Positions 48,633 through 58,027 of a stretch of 64,000 nucleotides of DNA are shown here, in pieces; position 1 is the first letter of the stretch; each line of letters starts with the position of its first letter. The notes under the pieces are model-generated. The model had not been told where the DNA came from, did no database searches, and saw only the letters and a list, made by a program, of their open reading frames with translations. The position numbers and the translations under genes are program-made. Location of the stretch: contig NZ_CP047652.1 of the NCBI RefSeq assembly GCF_009906835.1, forward strand, positions 691,001 to 755,000, given 5' to 3'. Source of the DNA: Aristophania vespae. Lineage in GTDB: Bacteria; Pseudomonadota; Alphaproteobacteria; Acetobacterales; Acetobacteraceae.

Positions 48633-49523
48633 TTAAGCTTGATGATTGGCAATAAGAGTTTGTCTAATGCGTCTGCCGCGTTTGATACGGTCAGTAATAT
48701 CCTCGCTTTTTTCATCACGAATAGCCTGAGCCATTTTTTCTGTTTCTTTTTGAAAACGCTCAAGGATTTCAAGAATTACATCCCGATTTGCCAGGAAAAT
48801 ATCCCTCCACATAATCGGATCTGAAGCTGCGATACGTGTAAAATCGCGAAAACCCGATGCAGCATATTCCAGAACATCTGCTCTTAAATCACTCGAAAGG
48901 CGGTCGGCGGTGTCGCAAATTGTAAAAGCAAGAAGGTGAGGAAGATGACTGACCATAGCGCACACATGGTCATGATATTCGTCTGTGATACGCCGTGTTC
49001 TGGCACCGCATTTTTGCCATAAGAGTTCTATTTTAGAAATGGCACTTTCTGATGAATTTTCGGGGGGAACTACCAAGCACCAGCGATTTTCAAATAAGGT
49101 AGAAAATCCCGCATCGGGTCCTGAAAATTCTGTGCCAGCCATAGGATGGGCCGGTATGTAATGAATGTTCTTGGGCAATAAAGAAGAAATTTTCGGCCCT
49201 AACTTTCCTCGAACAGACGCCACGTCGCTTAAGATGCTACCTGGTTGCATATGCTTTAGAGCATCTGATGCTAGTGTTTCAATTGAACCAGTAGGGGTAC
49301 AAAGTATTACGGCATCAGCATTTTTTACACCCGCGGCAAGATCGGTTGTGTAAAAATCGGCAAGCTCAAGCTCTTTTGCACGTTTGACCACTGAAGGATC
49401 ATGGTCAATAGCGATTAAATATCGGGCAATATCTCCATTTTCTTTAGAGCGACGAAGAAGTGAGGAACCTATTAAACCAGGTCCTACAACTGCCAAACTC
49501 TCAAAAACTGGAGATTTATTCAT
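48633..49523 (-). CDS. tyrA: Prephenate/arogenate dehydrogenase
   Basis: NAD-dependent dehydrogenase of tyrosine synthesis. The 296-residue protein has the nucleotide fold AVVGPGLIGSSLLRRSKENG near residue 8, with acid end AIDHD near 38. DAVILCTPTGSIETL lies near 70, and the catalytic block IPAHPMAGTEFSGPDAGFSTLFENR near 121 holds the key histidine. The CAMVSHLPHLLAFTICD segment near 186 is also typical of the family. No fused chorismate mutase is present. Substrate choice between prephenate and arogenate cannot be read here. It lies 13 bases after hpnL on the same strand; aminotransferase hisC, often adjacent, is absent. Confidence 0.92.
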   Translation of the reverse strand: MNKSPVFESLAVVGPGLIGSSLLRRSKENGDIARYLIAIDHDPSVVKRAKELELADFYTTDLAAGVKNADAVILCTPTGSIETLASDALKHMQPGSILSDVASVRGKLGPKISSLLPKNIHYIPAHPMAGTEFSGPDAGFSTLFENRWCLVVPPENSSESAISKIELLWQKCGARTRRITDEYHDHVCAMVSHLPHLLAFTICDTADRLSSDLRADVLEYAASGFRDFTRIAASDPIMWRDIFLANRDVILEILERFQKETEKMAQAIRDEKSEDITDRIKRGRRIRQTLIANHQA

Positions 49524-49536
49524 GCTTTTATAAGCC

Positions 49537-50562
49537 TTATTTGGAAGGTGACGTTTCTTTTAAATTGCGAATATGCCTTATTTCAGCAATTTGCCATAGT
49601 AAAAGTACAGGCACACCAATAACGATATCACGGCCGCGTCTTAAAAGTGACAAACTAAACGAAATATCAGTGCTGACACCAAAAACGAGGCCGAGAGCTA
49701 TGTAAGCTCCTTCCTGCACGCCAAGTGCTGCTGGTACTAAAAATCCTACAGTCATCATACCGCACACGACGCCTTCAATGGCTATCGCATTAAAAATAGA
49801 AATATTTGCTCCTAAAAAATGAAGTCCGACCCAGGTAATAACAGCACTGCCCAGCCAAAAAATAAGATGTATAAAAGCACCATAAGCAATGTTTTTAGGA
49901 TGTTTCCATAAGTCATCAAGGGCGTTTTGGAATGAGTCGGATTTATTTTTGAAACTTTCATGCCAGCTTGCGGCAATATGGCGAGATAAAAAATAGCCTA
50001 TTTTTGCTAAAATATTGCCGCTTTTATGCTGCGACCAAATAAAACTTGAAATACCAATAGTAAGTATAAGAATGCCAGCAATTAAGGGGATAATAAATTT
50101 ACCGGCGTCCTGATGCCCAATAAGGCATAATATTGCTAAAATGATAAAGACGATCTGTCCTAAAGTTTCGCTAGTAATATCAATGATATTGGATGCTATG
50201 GCTTCTGCCCAGCTGACCCTGTTTTTAGGGTTGGCAGGATGCTCGCAAACTGTTGCTTTAAGTCCGGCTAACATACCGCCTAATTGTGAAAATGGTAAAC
50301 AGGTAGAGGCAGCATCCCTTACAAAGCGCGCCATGGTCAGGCGTGATAAGGCGATTTTGGGTGTGCTTGCCTTCCAGGAAACGCCCAGGCCAAAGTTAAT
50401 GATAAGCTGAATGATTACAAGAGCGAAAAACCCCAATAATCCCACTTTTTTAAGTGCAACATAAACTGGGTCGATACCTGCTTTTGCGCTCAAAAAGGTA
50501 AATAATAAAATTCCCGCAAAAGTGAGAAGGTATGGAAGGGTTTTCTTAACATTAAGAGCCAT
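49537..50562 (-). CDS. hpnL: Hopanoid-associated membrane protein HpnL
   Basis: Multi-helix protein of the LPG synthase/flippase transmembrane superfamily, related to the membrane half of MprF, in the HpnL subgroup. The 341 residues have about eight helices; the signature SQLGGMLAGLKATV near 93 corresponds to the MprF motif, and FLVPAALGVQEGAYIALGLVFG near 275 is the conserved GG/VQE block. Other HpnL proteins have been linked to hopanoid transport to the outer membrane or related lipids. Divergent from hpnA across 138 bases, so it shares the control region with the hopanoid operon. Co-directional with tyrA downstream. Confidence 0.88.
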   Translation of the reverse strand: MALNVKKTLPYLLTFAGILLFTFLSAKAGIDPVYVALKKVGLLGFFALVIIQLIINFGLGVSWKASTPKIALSRLTMARFVRDAASTCLPFSQLGGMLAGLKATVCEHPANPKNRVSWAEAIASNIIDITSETLGQIVFIILAILCLIGHQDAGKFIIPLIAGILILTIGISSFIWSQHKSGNILAKIGYFLSRHIAASWHESFKNKSDSFQNALDDLWKHPKNIAYGAFIHLIFWLGSAVITWVGLHFLGANISIFNAIAIEGVVCGMMTVGFLVPAALGVQEGAYIALGLVFGVSTDISFSLSLLRRGRDIVIGVPVLLLWQIAEIRHIRNLKETSPSK

Positions 50563-50699
50563 AAATTTATCAGCATTTCACTCTATTTAAGGTGGATGAA
50601 GGTAAATACCATTAAATGCATTAAGCTGTATTTTACAGGAGAGCATAAGCGTATTATACCCTACCAGGTGGAAATTACTAATTTTGATATGAGATTAAA

Positions 50700-51689
50700 A
50701 TGGCCTCTGATATAACACTCGTTACAGGTGCAACAGGGTTTGTAGGATCTGCCGTAGCGCGTGTTTTGCGGGGCAGGGGCCATAATTTACGATTACTTGT
50801 GCGTTCGACCTCTGATAGAAGTAATATCAACGATCTTGAGGCAGAAATTGTTGTAGGGGATTTATCAGAACCCGCAACACTGACCGAAGCCTTTAAAGGT
50901 GTTCGTTATCTTTTTCATGTTGCTGCTGATTATAGATTATGGGTTCCTGATCCAGACGTGATGATGCGTGCCAATGTTGAAGGCACAAAGCAGCTCATGC
51001 TTATGGCTCAGAAAGCAGGCGTGGAAAAAATCGTTTATTGTTCTTCGGTTGCTGCATTAGCTACGGCTCATGATGGTATTCCAGCTAATGAAGATAGCCC
51101 TGTTACAGAAGATCAAATTGTTGGGGCTTATAAACGGTCTAAATATAGAGCCGAACAGCTTGTGCTAAAAATGGCCAAAGAAGAGGGGCTGCCTGTTATT
51201 ATTGTTAATCCCTCAACTCCAATTGGACCTCGTGATATTAAGCCTACCCCTACAGGGCAAATGATTTGGGACTGTGTCAGAAAAAGAATGCCTGCTTATG
51301 TTGATACAGGGTTAAATATCGTTCACGTTGATGACGTTGCTGAGGGGCATGTCCTTGCCTTGGAAAGAGGCAAATTAGGAGAAAAATATATTCTTGGCGG
51401 TGATAATCTTATGTTAGGCGATTTTTTTGCCTTGATTAGTCGCGAAGCTGATATTGCCCCGCCAAAAATTAAATTAAATCAGTCCCTTCTTTATCCAGTT
51501 GCCCTTATTTCTGAAGGTTTGGCAAGGGCTTTTAAAATTGAGCCACGTGTCACAAGAGAAATGCTGGCCATGTCACGAAAATTAATGTTTTTTTCGAGTG
51601 ATAAGGCAAAAAAAGACTTAAATTATACGCCCAGACCTGCGGAAGAAGCTGTCGCGGACGCAGTTGCCTGGTTTAAAAAGAAAAATTAA
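50700..51689 (+). CDS. hpnA: Hopanoid-associated sugar epimerase HpnA
   Basis: Short-chain dehydrogenase/epimerase (extended SDR) of the HpnA group, thought to modify a sugar of the hopanoid side chain. The 329 residues show LVTGATGFVGSAVARVLRGRG at the N-terminus, FHVAADYRLWVPDPDVMMRANVEGT near 78, the catalytic YKRSKY near 145-150, and VNPSTPIGPRDIKPTPTGQ near 170, a block typical of HpnA. First gene of the operon hpnABCDEFG. The ATG at 50700 is poorly preceded by AGATT-type sequence. Enzymatic activity of HpnA is inferred from the family. Confidence 0.94.
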   Translation: MASDITLVTGATGFVGSAVARVLRGRGHNLRLLVRSTSDRSNINDLEAEIVVGDLSEPATLTEAFKGVRYLFHVAADYRLWVPDPDVMMRANVEGTKQLMLMAQKAGVEKIVYCSSVAALATAHDGIPANEDSPVTEDQIVGAYKRSKYRAEQLVLKMAKEEGLPVIIVNPSTPIGPRDIKPTPTGQMIWDCVRKRMPAYVDTGLNIVHVDDVAEGHVLALERGKLGEKYILGGDNLMLGDFFALISREADIAPPKIKLNQSLLYPVALISEGLARAFKIEPRVTREMLAMSRKLMFFSSDKAKKDLNYTPRPAEEAVADAVAWFKKKN

Positions 51690-51711
51690 TCATCCTAAAG
51701 TGAAATCTGTA

Positions 51712-52865
51712 ATGGCTGCATTAATATCATTTATAACGTGGTTATACCTTATATTTTGTCGCGGCTATTACTGGGTAAGTGGGCCATGGCTTGAAAAAGT
51801 CAAAGGTGAGGATGCTCAGCTTAAATTAAAAAAATTACCAAAAGTTTCTATTATCATTCCAGCCAGAAATGAAGAGAGTTCTATTGAAGCCTGTTTGAAT
51901 TCTTTGTTAAATCAGGATTATAAAGGCTTTTACAATATCATTCTTGTCGATGATGAGAGTGAAGATGCGACATCAGCTATCGCTAAAGTTGTGCCTGATC
52001 CTCAGAAGCGCCTAACGATTATAAAAGGTGCTAAGCGTCCTGATGGTTGGAGTGGTAAACTCTGGGCTGTGTATCAAGGTCAGAAAAAAGCTTTTGAAAT
52101 AATAGAAAATGAAGATTTTGTTTTTTTGACTGATGCAGATATTGTACATGCACCGGATCATATTTCCAGTCTTGTTACAAAGGCTGAGAAAAACCATCTT
52201 GATTTAGTTTCTGAAATGGTAATGCTAAATTGCACAGCCTTTTGGGAAAAATTGCTCGTACCAGCTTTTGTATATTTTTTCGCACTCCTTTATCCTTTTC
52301 GTAAAATAGCCGATCAGCAGTCATCTATAGCAGGTGCGGCGGGCGGGACTGTTTTACTTAGATGTGAAAAGTTAAAGGCCATAGGTGGTATTGAATCTCT
52401 ACGTCAGGCGCTTATTGATGACTGCACATTAGGTGCTTATGTCAAAAAGGCCGGTGGCCGCCTATATCTGGGCATGAGCCGACAAGCCTGGTCTGTTCGT
52501 GAATATAATAAGCTAGGCGATATTTGGCATATGATTGCACGTAATGCTTATGTGCAACTTCAATTTTCTCCCTTGCGCCTTTTATTAGCCATCTTGGGTA
52601 TGTCTCTTATTTGGATCGTCCCTCTTATGTGCTTCTTTTTTGGCAAAAAAAAGACCCGCTGGGTGGGGGGACGGTTTACGCTATAAGTTGTGCTAGTTTT
52701 ATACCAACTATTCGTTGGTTTAATCTCTCTATATGGCGAGTGCTACCTCTGCCATTTGTTGCATCATTTTACATGCTGGCAACGCTTGGGTCGGCTATGC
52801 AACATTATCGCGGTTCTGGAGTGACGTGGCGGGGTCGCTCATATGAAAGAAAAAATAATGGTTAA
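51712..52865 (+). CDS. hpnB: Hopanoid-associated glycosyltransferase HpnB, one-base frameshift
   Basis: Family 2 glycosyltransferase with membrane helices, HpnB group. From ATG 51712 (the frame opens at a TTG at 51664 inside hpnA) it reads KVSIIIPARNEESSIEACLNS near 45, VDDESEDATS near 82, the DAD motif in VFLTDADIV near 140, and GAAGGTVLLRCEKL near 207. The C-terminal membrane part is broken at the A8 run 52645-52652: in the first frame it ends at 52686, while the true continuation DPLGGGTVYAISCASFIPT lies in the next frame to 52865. Adding one A gives 384 residues. A -1 ribosomal slip on the A8G run would have the same effect. Overlaps hpnC by about 20 bases. Confidence 0.84.
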
Positions 52866-53730
52866 AATTGATGATAGCGTTTGGGGTAAGGAAGATGTTA
52901 CCTCCTCAAAAGGCATGAAGGATGAAAACTTTCCAGTAGGGTCCTTTCTGATAGCGCCTATTCACCGTCCTATTGTGCATCACTATTATCATTTTGCTCG
53001 TGTCGCTGATGATATGGTTGATAACGTGTCTCTTACGTCTGAAGAAAAAAAGGCTCGTCTTGTCGCGTTGAGAGAGGTTCTTTTAGGCCTTAGGGAGGCA
53101 CCCAACCGCGCTGATGCGCAGTCTGCGGCTAAGCTGCGCCAGAGCCTTATGGCAAGAGACCTGCCTCTTTCTTTGGCTTCAGATTTAATTACAGCCTTTA
53201 TAATGGATGCAGAAAAAAACCGTTACCAAAGCTGGGATGAGCTGCTTCATTATTGTCGTTATTCAGCAAATCCGGTAGGGCGCTTTTTGCTTGCCTTGCA
53301 TCATGAGAGTGAAGAAACATTAGAGGCCTCAGATGCGCTCTGTACTTCATTGCAAATCATTAATCACTTACAGGACGTGCAGTCTGATTTAAATAAGTTA
53401 GATCGGTGCTACGTTCCTCTTGAGTGGCTGAATGAAGAAAAAGTCACACTTAAAGATTTAACACTAGCTCGTTCCAAACCCGGAGTCAGGCGTGTTTTTG
53501 ACCGCATGTTGGCAAAAGTTGATGGGTTAAATACAAAAGCGAAACGTCTGCCCTCCTTAATTCGTGATAGACGTATGCGCCTTGAAGCAGCTGTGATTGT
53601 TAATTTATGTGTGCAGTTAACAAACCATTTGCACTATAATGATCCAATTGAAAAACGTGTGGCTCTTACGCGCAAAGATGGTGTTTATGCTTTGCTGAAA
53701 TCAATAAAATATTTTTCGGTCTCAGCTTAA
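52843..53730 (+). CDS. hpnC: Squalene synthase HpnC (hydroxysqualene synthase)
   Basis: Trans-isoprenyl diphosphate synthase-type protein that acts with HpnD and HpnE to make squalene: presqualene diphosphate (from HpnD) to hydroxysqualene. The 295-residue protein has the first aspartate motif in HFARVADDMVDN near 50 and the second in NHLQDVQSDLNKLDRCYVP near 180. The region YCRYSANPVGRFLLALHHES near 140 is typical of HpnC. Starts are possible at 52843 or at 52858; it overlaps the hpnB end either way, so coupling is likely. All reaction steps are known from related bacteria. Confidence 0.93.
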   Translation: MKEKIMVKIDDSVWGKEDVTSSKGMKDENFPVGSFLIAPIHRPIVHHYYHFARVADDMVDNVSLTSEEKKARLVALREVLLGLREAPNRADAQSAAKLRQSLMARDLPLSLASDLITAFIMDAEKNRYQSWDELLHYCRYSANPVGRFLLALHHESEETLEASDALCTSLQIINHLQDVQSDLNKLDRCYVPLEWLNEEKVTLKDLTLARSKPGVRRVFDRMLAKVDGLNTKAKRLPSLIRDRRMRLEAAVIVNLCVQLTNHLHYNDPIEKRVALTRKDGVYALLKSIKYFSVSA

Positions 53731-53822
53731 CAATCTCCTAATTTGTTGATGGGCTAAAACTGAAAAATAGCATAGAATGTCAAAAGCGGTTTAGCTCAAA
53801 CGGGGTGAGAAAGAAGAGAACA

Positions 53823-54701
53823 ATGAGTCCTGGTTATAAAAAGGAAGCTCTTGGGTTAGTTTGTGCTCCTGCTGATCTAGCCCATGTCGAAGATATTGTT
53901 ATTTCTTCAGGCACGTCTTTTGGGAAAGGTATGCGTATTCTTTCTCCGATGAGACGCCAGGCTATGTTTGCCATATATGCTTTTTGCCGTATTGTTGACG
54001 ATATAGCCGATGGTGATAGTGGTGATAAAAATCCTGCTCAGGCATTAGAAGCGTGGTTTGGGCGGCTTGAGGCTATTTATCAAGGCAAAGCGTCAGATGC
54101 CCTGGATCGTGTTTTAGTGGCTGCGATTGAGCGTTTTCACTTAAAAGAAAAAGATTTCCGTGCTGTCATTGATGGTATGTTGATGGATTGTCGCGGCCCC
54201 ATCATTGCCCCTGATGAAGTTACTTTAGATTTATATTGTGATCGTGTTGCCTCGGCTGTTGGACGTCTTTCTGTAAGAATATTTGGTACACCTCAAAAAT
54301 ATGGAGAGATACTTTCTCATCATTTAGGTCGTGCCCTGCAACTTACAAATATTTTGCGCGATATTTCTGAAGATGCACGTAGAGGAAGGCTCTATCTTCC
54401 AAAAGAATTACTAGATCGGTTTGATATCCCTGCTGATCCTTTCGAGGCCTGTTATGCACAAGGTTTGGAAGGGGTGTGCCAGATTCTGGCTGCAAGGGCC
54501 CATGACCATTTTCGAGCTGCTGAAATGATTATGAAAAAATGTCCAGCTCACACAGTTAGACCAGCGCGGCTAATGGCGGCTTCTTATAAAGTGACCTTAT
54601 CAGCGCTTGAGAAAAGAGGTTGGCGTAACCCTGAAGCCTCGTTGAAAATCAACAAGCTAAAGAAAAAAGTTCATTTAGCTATAGCCTTTGCTGGAATTTA
54701 A
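53823..54701 (+). CDS. hpnD: Presqualene diphosphate synthase HpnD
   Basis: Condenses two farnesyl diphosphates to presqualene diphosphate, the first committed step to squalene. The start is ATG 53823, after AGAAGAG, in preference to the GTG at 53805, giving 292 residues. Signature regions are SFGKGMRILSPMRRQAMFAI near 36, the aspartate motif in FCRIVDDIADGD near 58, YCDRVASAVGRLSVRIFG near 137, and LTNILRDISEDARRGRLYLP near 170. This fits squalene/phytoene synthases of the HpnD group. About 90 bases separate it from hpnC; hpnE starts 3 bases after its stop. Confidence 0.94.
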   Translation: MSPGYKKEALGLVCAPADLAHVEDIVISSGTSFGKGMRILSPMRRQAMFAIYAFCRIVDDIADGDSGDKNPAQALEAWFGRLEAIYQGKASDALDRVLVAAIERFHLKEKDFRAVIDGMLMDCRGPIIAPDEVTLDLYCDRVASAVGRLSVRIFGTPQKYGEILSHHLGRALQLTNILRDISEDARRGRLYLPKELLDRFDIPADPFEACYAQGLEGVCQILAARAHDHFRAAEMIMKKCPAHTVRPARLMAASYKVTLSALEKRGWRNPEASLKINKLKKKVHLAIAFAGI

Positions 54702-54703
54702 TT

Positions 54704-55993
54704 GTGAGCCACGTTCATATTATTGGTGGAGGGTTGGCCGGCCTGTCGGCAGCTGTCGAATTAGCCCCACAAGCGCAAGTCACCTTATATGAAGCTGGCC
54801 CTGTTTGTGGCGGTAGAGCCCGTTCTTATTATGATCGCACGTTAGAAGTCACAATCGATAACGGCAATCATATGCTGTTATCTGCTAACCCTTATAGCTT
54901 TCGTTACCTTGATCTTATTGGTGCCAGAAATACACTTAAAGGCCCTGGAAAGCCCATCTTTCCTTGGTATGATTTAGATGATGGTTTAAGATGGTGCCTG
55001 CGTCTTTCAAAAGGAAAAATTCCATTTTGGCTGCTTAGCCGGCGGTCGCGTGTGCCTGGAATGGATCTGAAAGAGGTCCTTTCTTTAAGACGCCTCATGA
55101 AGGCCAATGACAAAATGACCGTGGCTGAGTGTTTGAGCTCAGGTGAATTCACGCGTCGTCTTTTAGCGCCTCTGGCAATTTCGGCACTTAATACTGACCT
55201 GGAAAGTGCTAGTGCTGCTTTATTGGGAAATATTATTAAAAAGACTTTAGCTCAGGGTGGGCAGGCTTGTTGTCCGTGGGTAGCAAAAAATGGTTTATCT
55301 GAGTCATTTGTAAACCCGGCACTAACTTATCTGGAAAAATTCTACAGCAGAATATTATTTGGTACACGTGTCTCTGCTTTGAGGCGGGAAAATGGCAGAG
55401 TAATATCCTTTAGAACGTTTGACCGAGAAATTGTACTGGGGGCCGAAGATTCAGTTATTCTGGCTGTGCCTGCGCCGGTCGCGTCTAGCTTATTGCCTGA
55501 GCTTGAAGTGCCTAATGCCTTTGAAAGCATCGCAAATGCTCATTACCGCCTCCCTTATAAAATTAAGGCAAAAGGTGATGTTGGAAAGGCTGGTTTTATT
55601 GGTCTTGTCGGCGGGATGGCTGAGTGGGTGTTTTTACATGACAATGTTCTATCAGTCACTGTAAGTGCTGCTAATCGTTATTCAGAATATTCAAATGAAA
55701 CTATGCTTGATATGATTTGGGAAGAGATTTCTCAGGCTCTGGGAGCTGTAATTGAAGGATCTTTACCGCTAACAACGCCTGCCAGTAGGTTTATAAGAGA
55801 AAAACGGGCCACATTTGCAGCGACGCCTGAGCAAAATAAACGCCGGCCAGGAGCCAAAACATCAAGTGAGAACTTGGCATTGGCAGGAGATTGGACCGAT
55901 ACCGGTTTTCCCTCTACAATTGAAGGTGCCATCCAGTCAGGATTAGAGGCTGTGGCAGCCCTTGGTTTTCGTTCAGCTCTAAAACGCTCTTGA
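54704..55993 (+). CDS. hpnE: Hydroxysqualene dehydroxylase HpnE
   Basis: FAD-dependent enzyme that reduces hydroxysqualene to squalene, completing the HpnCDE route. The 429-residue protein starts at GTG 54704 with VHIIGGGLAGLSAAVELAPQ, the FAD-binding fold, then CGGRARSYYD near 38. NGNHMLLSANPYSF near 54 and the C-terminal ENLALAGDWTDTGFPSTIEGA near 388 are the second FAD block. It belongs to the amine oxidase/phytoene desaturase type fold. It begins 2 bases after the hpnD stop, and the spacing argues for coupling. The ribosome site is weak. Confidence 0.93.
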   Translation: MSHVHIIGGGLAGLSAAVELAPQAQVTLYEAGPVCGGRARSYYDRTLEVTIDNGNHMLLSANPYSFRYLDLIGARNTLKGPGKPIFPWYDLDDGLRWCLRLSKGKIPFWLLSRRSRVPGMDLKEVLSLRRLMKANDKMTVAECLSSGEFTRRLLAPLAISALNTDLESASAALLGNIIKKTLAQGGQACCPWVAKNGLSESFVNPALTYLEKFYSRILFGTRVSALRRENGRVISFRTFDREIVLGAEDSVILAVPAPVASSLLPELEVPNAFESIANAHYRLPYKIKAKGDVGKAGFIGLVGGMAEWVFLHDNVLSVTVSAANRYSEYSNETMLDMIWEEISQALGAVIEGSLPLTTPASRFIREKRATFAATPEQNKRRPGAKTSSENLALAGDWTDTGFPSTIEGAIQSGLEAVAALGFRSALKRS

Positions 55994-56071
55994 CGCCGTG
56001 AAAAATATTTTCTCAATAGCGGCATTAATGATCATAAATCAGCGAAGTGTGAGATGACTAAGGAGAGATCA

Positions 56072-58027
56072 GTGAGTGAGACCATGTCTTATCCAGGTGA
56101 CCTAGGTAATGTCGTCGACCGCGCGATCAAAAGTGCTCACGGCGCCTTAAGTAACCGTCAGCACGAAGATGGTCACTGGGTTTTTGAACTGGAAGCAGAT
56201 GCGACAATCCCTGCTGAATATGTTCTTTTGGAGCATTTTCTGGATCGGATTGATCCAGAAAAGCAAAAGAAAATTGGTGTTTATCTAAGAAGAATACAGG
56301 GTAGTCACGGCGGTTGGCCTCTTTATCATGATGGGGATTTTGATATCTCTGCCACGGTAAAGGCCTATTTTGCCCTAAAAGCAATTGGGGATGACCCTGA
56401 GGCGCCTCATATGAGACGCGCTCGCAAAGCTATTTTAGCACGTGGTGGTGCTGAAAGAACAAATGTTTTTACACGGATTCAGCTTGCTTTATTTGGAGAA
56501 GTTCCCTGGGATGCCGTTCCGGTCATGCCTGTTGAACTTATGTTACTGTCGCGTAAAGCCTATGTTTCCTTATGGAACATGTCTTACTGGTCGCGTACGG
56601 TCATTGCTCCCTTACTTGTGCTTGGTGCTTATAAGCCTTTAGCAAAAAATCCTAAAAATATTCATGTGCCAGAATTATTCGTTACACCGCCAGCACAGGT
56701 TAAAGATTGGATCAGGGGACCTTACCGCTCTCATTGGGGACGGTTTTTTAAATATTTGGACTCAGTGTTACGTAAAATTGAGCCTCATTTTCCTAAAAAA
56801 ACTCGTAAAAAGGCGATCAAAAAAGCGATTGCTTTTATTGAAGAGCGCTTAAGTGCTGGTGGTTTAGGGGCAATTTATCCTGCTATGGCCAATGTTGTGA
56901 TGATGTATCGCATACTCGGCGTTTCAGATAATGATCCTAAAGTTGTGCAAGCTTGGCAGTCTATTCAAGATCTTCTTATAGAAAAAAATGGTGAAATTTA
57001 TTGCCAACCCTGCGTGTCTCCCGTGTGGGATACAGGCTTGTCTGGTTTAGCCATGTTAGAAGCGGCAACAGGCCCTAAAGCTGTTGAACGTGAGGAAACC
57101 TTTAAAAATTTAAAGAAAAGTGCTTCCTGGCTAAGAGATCGGCAGATTTTGGATGTAAAGGGTGATTGGGCCATTAACACACCTCATTTACGTCCAGGGG
57201 GATGGGCATTTCAATATGAAAATGACTATTACCCTGATGTTGATGATACTGCCGTTGTTGGCATGCTACTTCATCGTCTTGATCCTGAAGAAAATAAAGA
57301 AGCCATTGAGCGGGCACGGGAATGGATCATTGGCATGCAAAGCACCAATGGCGGTTGGGGCGCTTTCGATATCGATAATGACCTGGATTTTCTAAATCAA
57401 ATCCCCTTTGCTGATCACGGTGCCTTACTTGATCCACCAACTGTAGATGTTTCAGCTCGTTGCGTTTCGTTTCTTTCGCAATTAGGTCATCCTGAAGATC
57501 GTGCCGTTATTGAAAAGGCCATTACCTATATACGTAAGGAGCAGGAACCAAGCGGAAGCTGGTTTGGACGTTGGGGCACAAATTACATTTATGGCACATG
57601 GTCTGCTTTATGTGCCCTAAATATTGCCGGCGTCGACCATCAGGATCCTACAATTCTTCGGGCTGTAGAGTGGCTCGAATCTGTTCAGCGTGAAGATGGT
57701 GGTTGGGGAGAAGATTGTGCCAGCTATGAAGGTGCTGCGCAGGGCGTCTATAAACAAAGTCTTCCAACTCAGACAGCATGGGCAGTTTTAGCGCTCATGG
57801 CTGTTGGCCGTCGAGACACTGAGGCAGTTAAACGTGGCATAGCTTATCTGACTAAAGAGCAGGATGAAAAAGGAGAATGGAACGAAAATCCATATAATGC
57901 GGTTGGATTTCCTAAGGTTTTCTATCTGCGTTATCATGGCTATAAGCAATTCTTTCCGCTCACGGCTCTTTCACGCTATCGCAATTTGGAATCGAGCAAC
58001 TCTGGTCGTGTAGAGTTCGGGTTCTAA
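56072..58027 (+). CDS. shc: Squalene-hopene cyclase
   Basis: Membrane-bound monotopic cyclase (HpnF) that folds squalene into the pentacyclic hopene/hopanol skeleton. The start is taken at GTG 56072 because AAGGAGAG lies six bases upstream (the frame is open from ATG 56054), giving 651 residues. The catalytic acid motif DVDDTAVV is near residue 390, and QW-type repeats (for example GHWVF, GGWPLYHDGD, NGGWGAFDIDND, DGGWGED) recur through the protein as in this family. FADHGALLDPPTVDVSARC near 440 is also typical. Its stop overlaps hpnG (TAATG). Confidence 0.96.
   Translation: MSETMSYPGDLGNVVDRAIKSAHGALSNRQHEDGHWVFELEADATIPAEYVLLEHFLDRIDPEKQKKIGVYLRRIQGSHGGWPLYHDGDFDISATVKAYFALKAIGDDPEAPHMRRARKAILARGGAERTNVFTRIQLALFGEVPWDAVPVMPVELMLLSRKAYVSLWNMSYWSRTVIAPLLVLGAYKPLAKNPKNIHVPELFVTPPAQVKDWIRGPYRSHWGRFFKYLDSVLRKIEPHFPKKTRKKAIKKAIAFIEERLSAGGLGAIYPAMANVVMMYRILGVSDNDPKVVQAWQSIQDLLIEKNGEIYCQPCVSPVWDTGLSGLAMLEAATGPKAVEREETFKNLKKSASWLRDRQILDVKGDWAINTPHLRPGGWAFQYENDYYPDVDDTAVVGMLLHRLDPEENKEAIERAREWIIGMQSTNGGWGAFDIDNDLDFLNQIPFADHGALLDPPTVDVSARCVSFLSQLGHPEDRAVIEKAITYIRKEQEPSGSWFGRWGTNYIYGTWSALCALNIAGVDHQDPTILRAVEWLESVQREDGGWGEDCASYEGAAQGVYKQSLPTQTAWAVLALMAVGRRDTEAVKRGIAYLTKEQDEKGEWNENPYNAVGFPKVFYLRYHGYKQFFPLTALSRYRNLESSNSGRVEFGF

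Noticed and set aside
51664-51711. hpnB start at TTG inside hpnA
   Set aside because: The family begins near the ATG at 51712, and the extra residues are just out-of-frame hpnA sequence.
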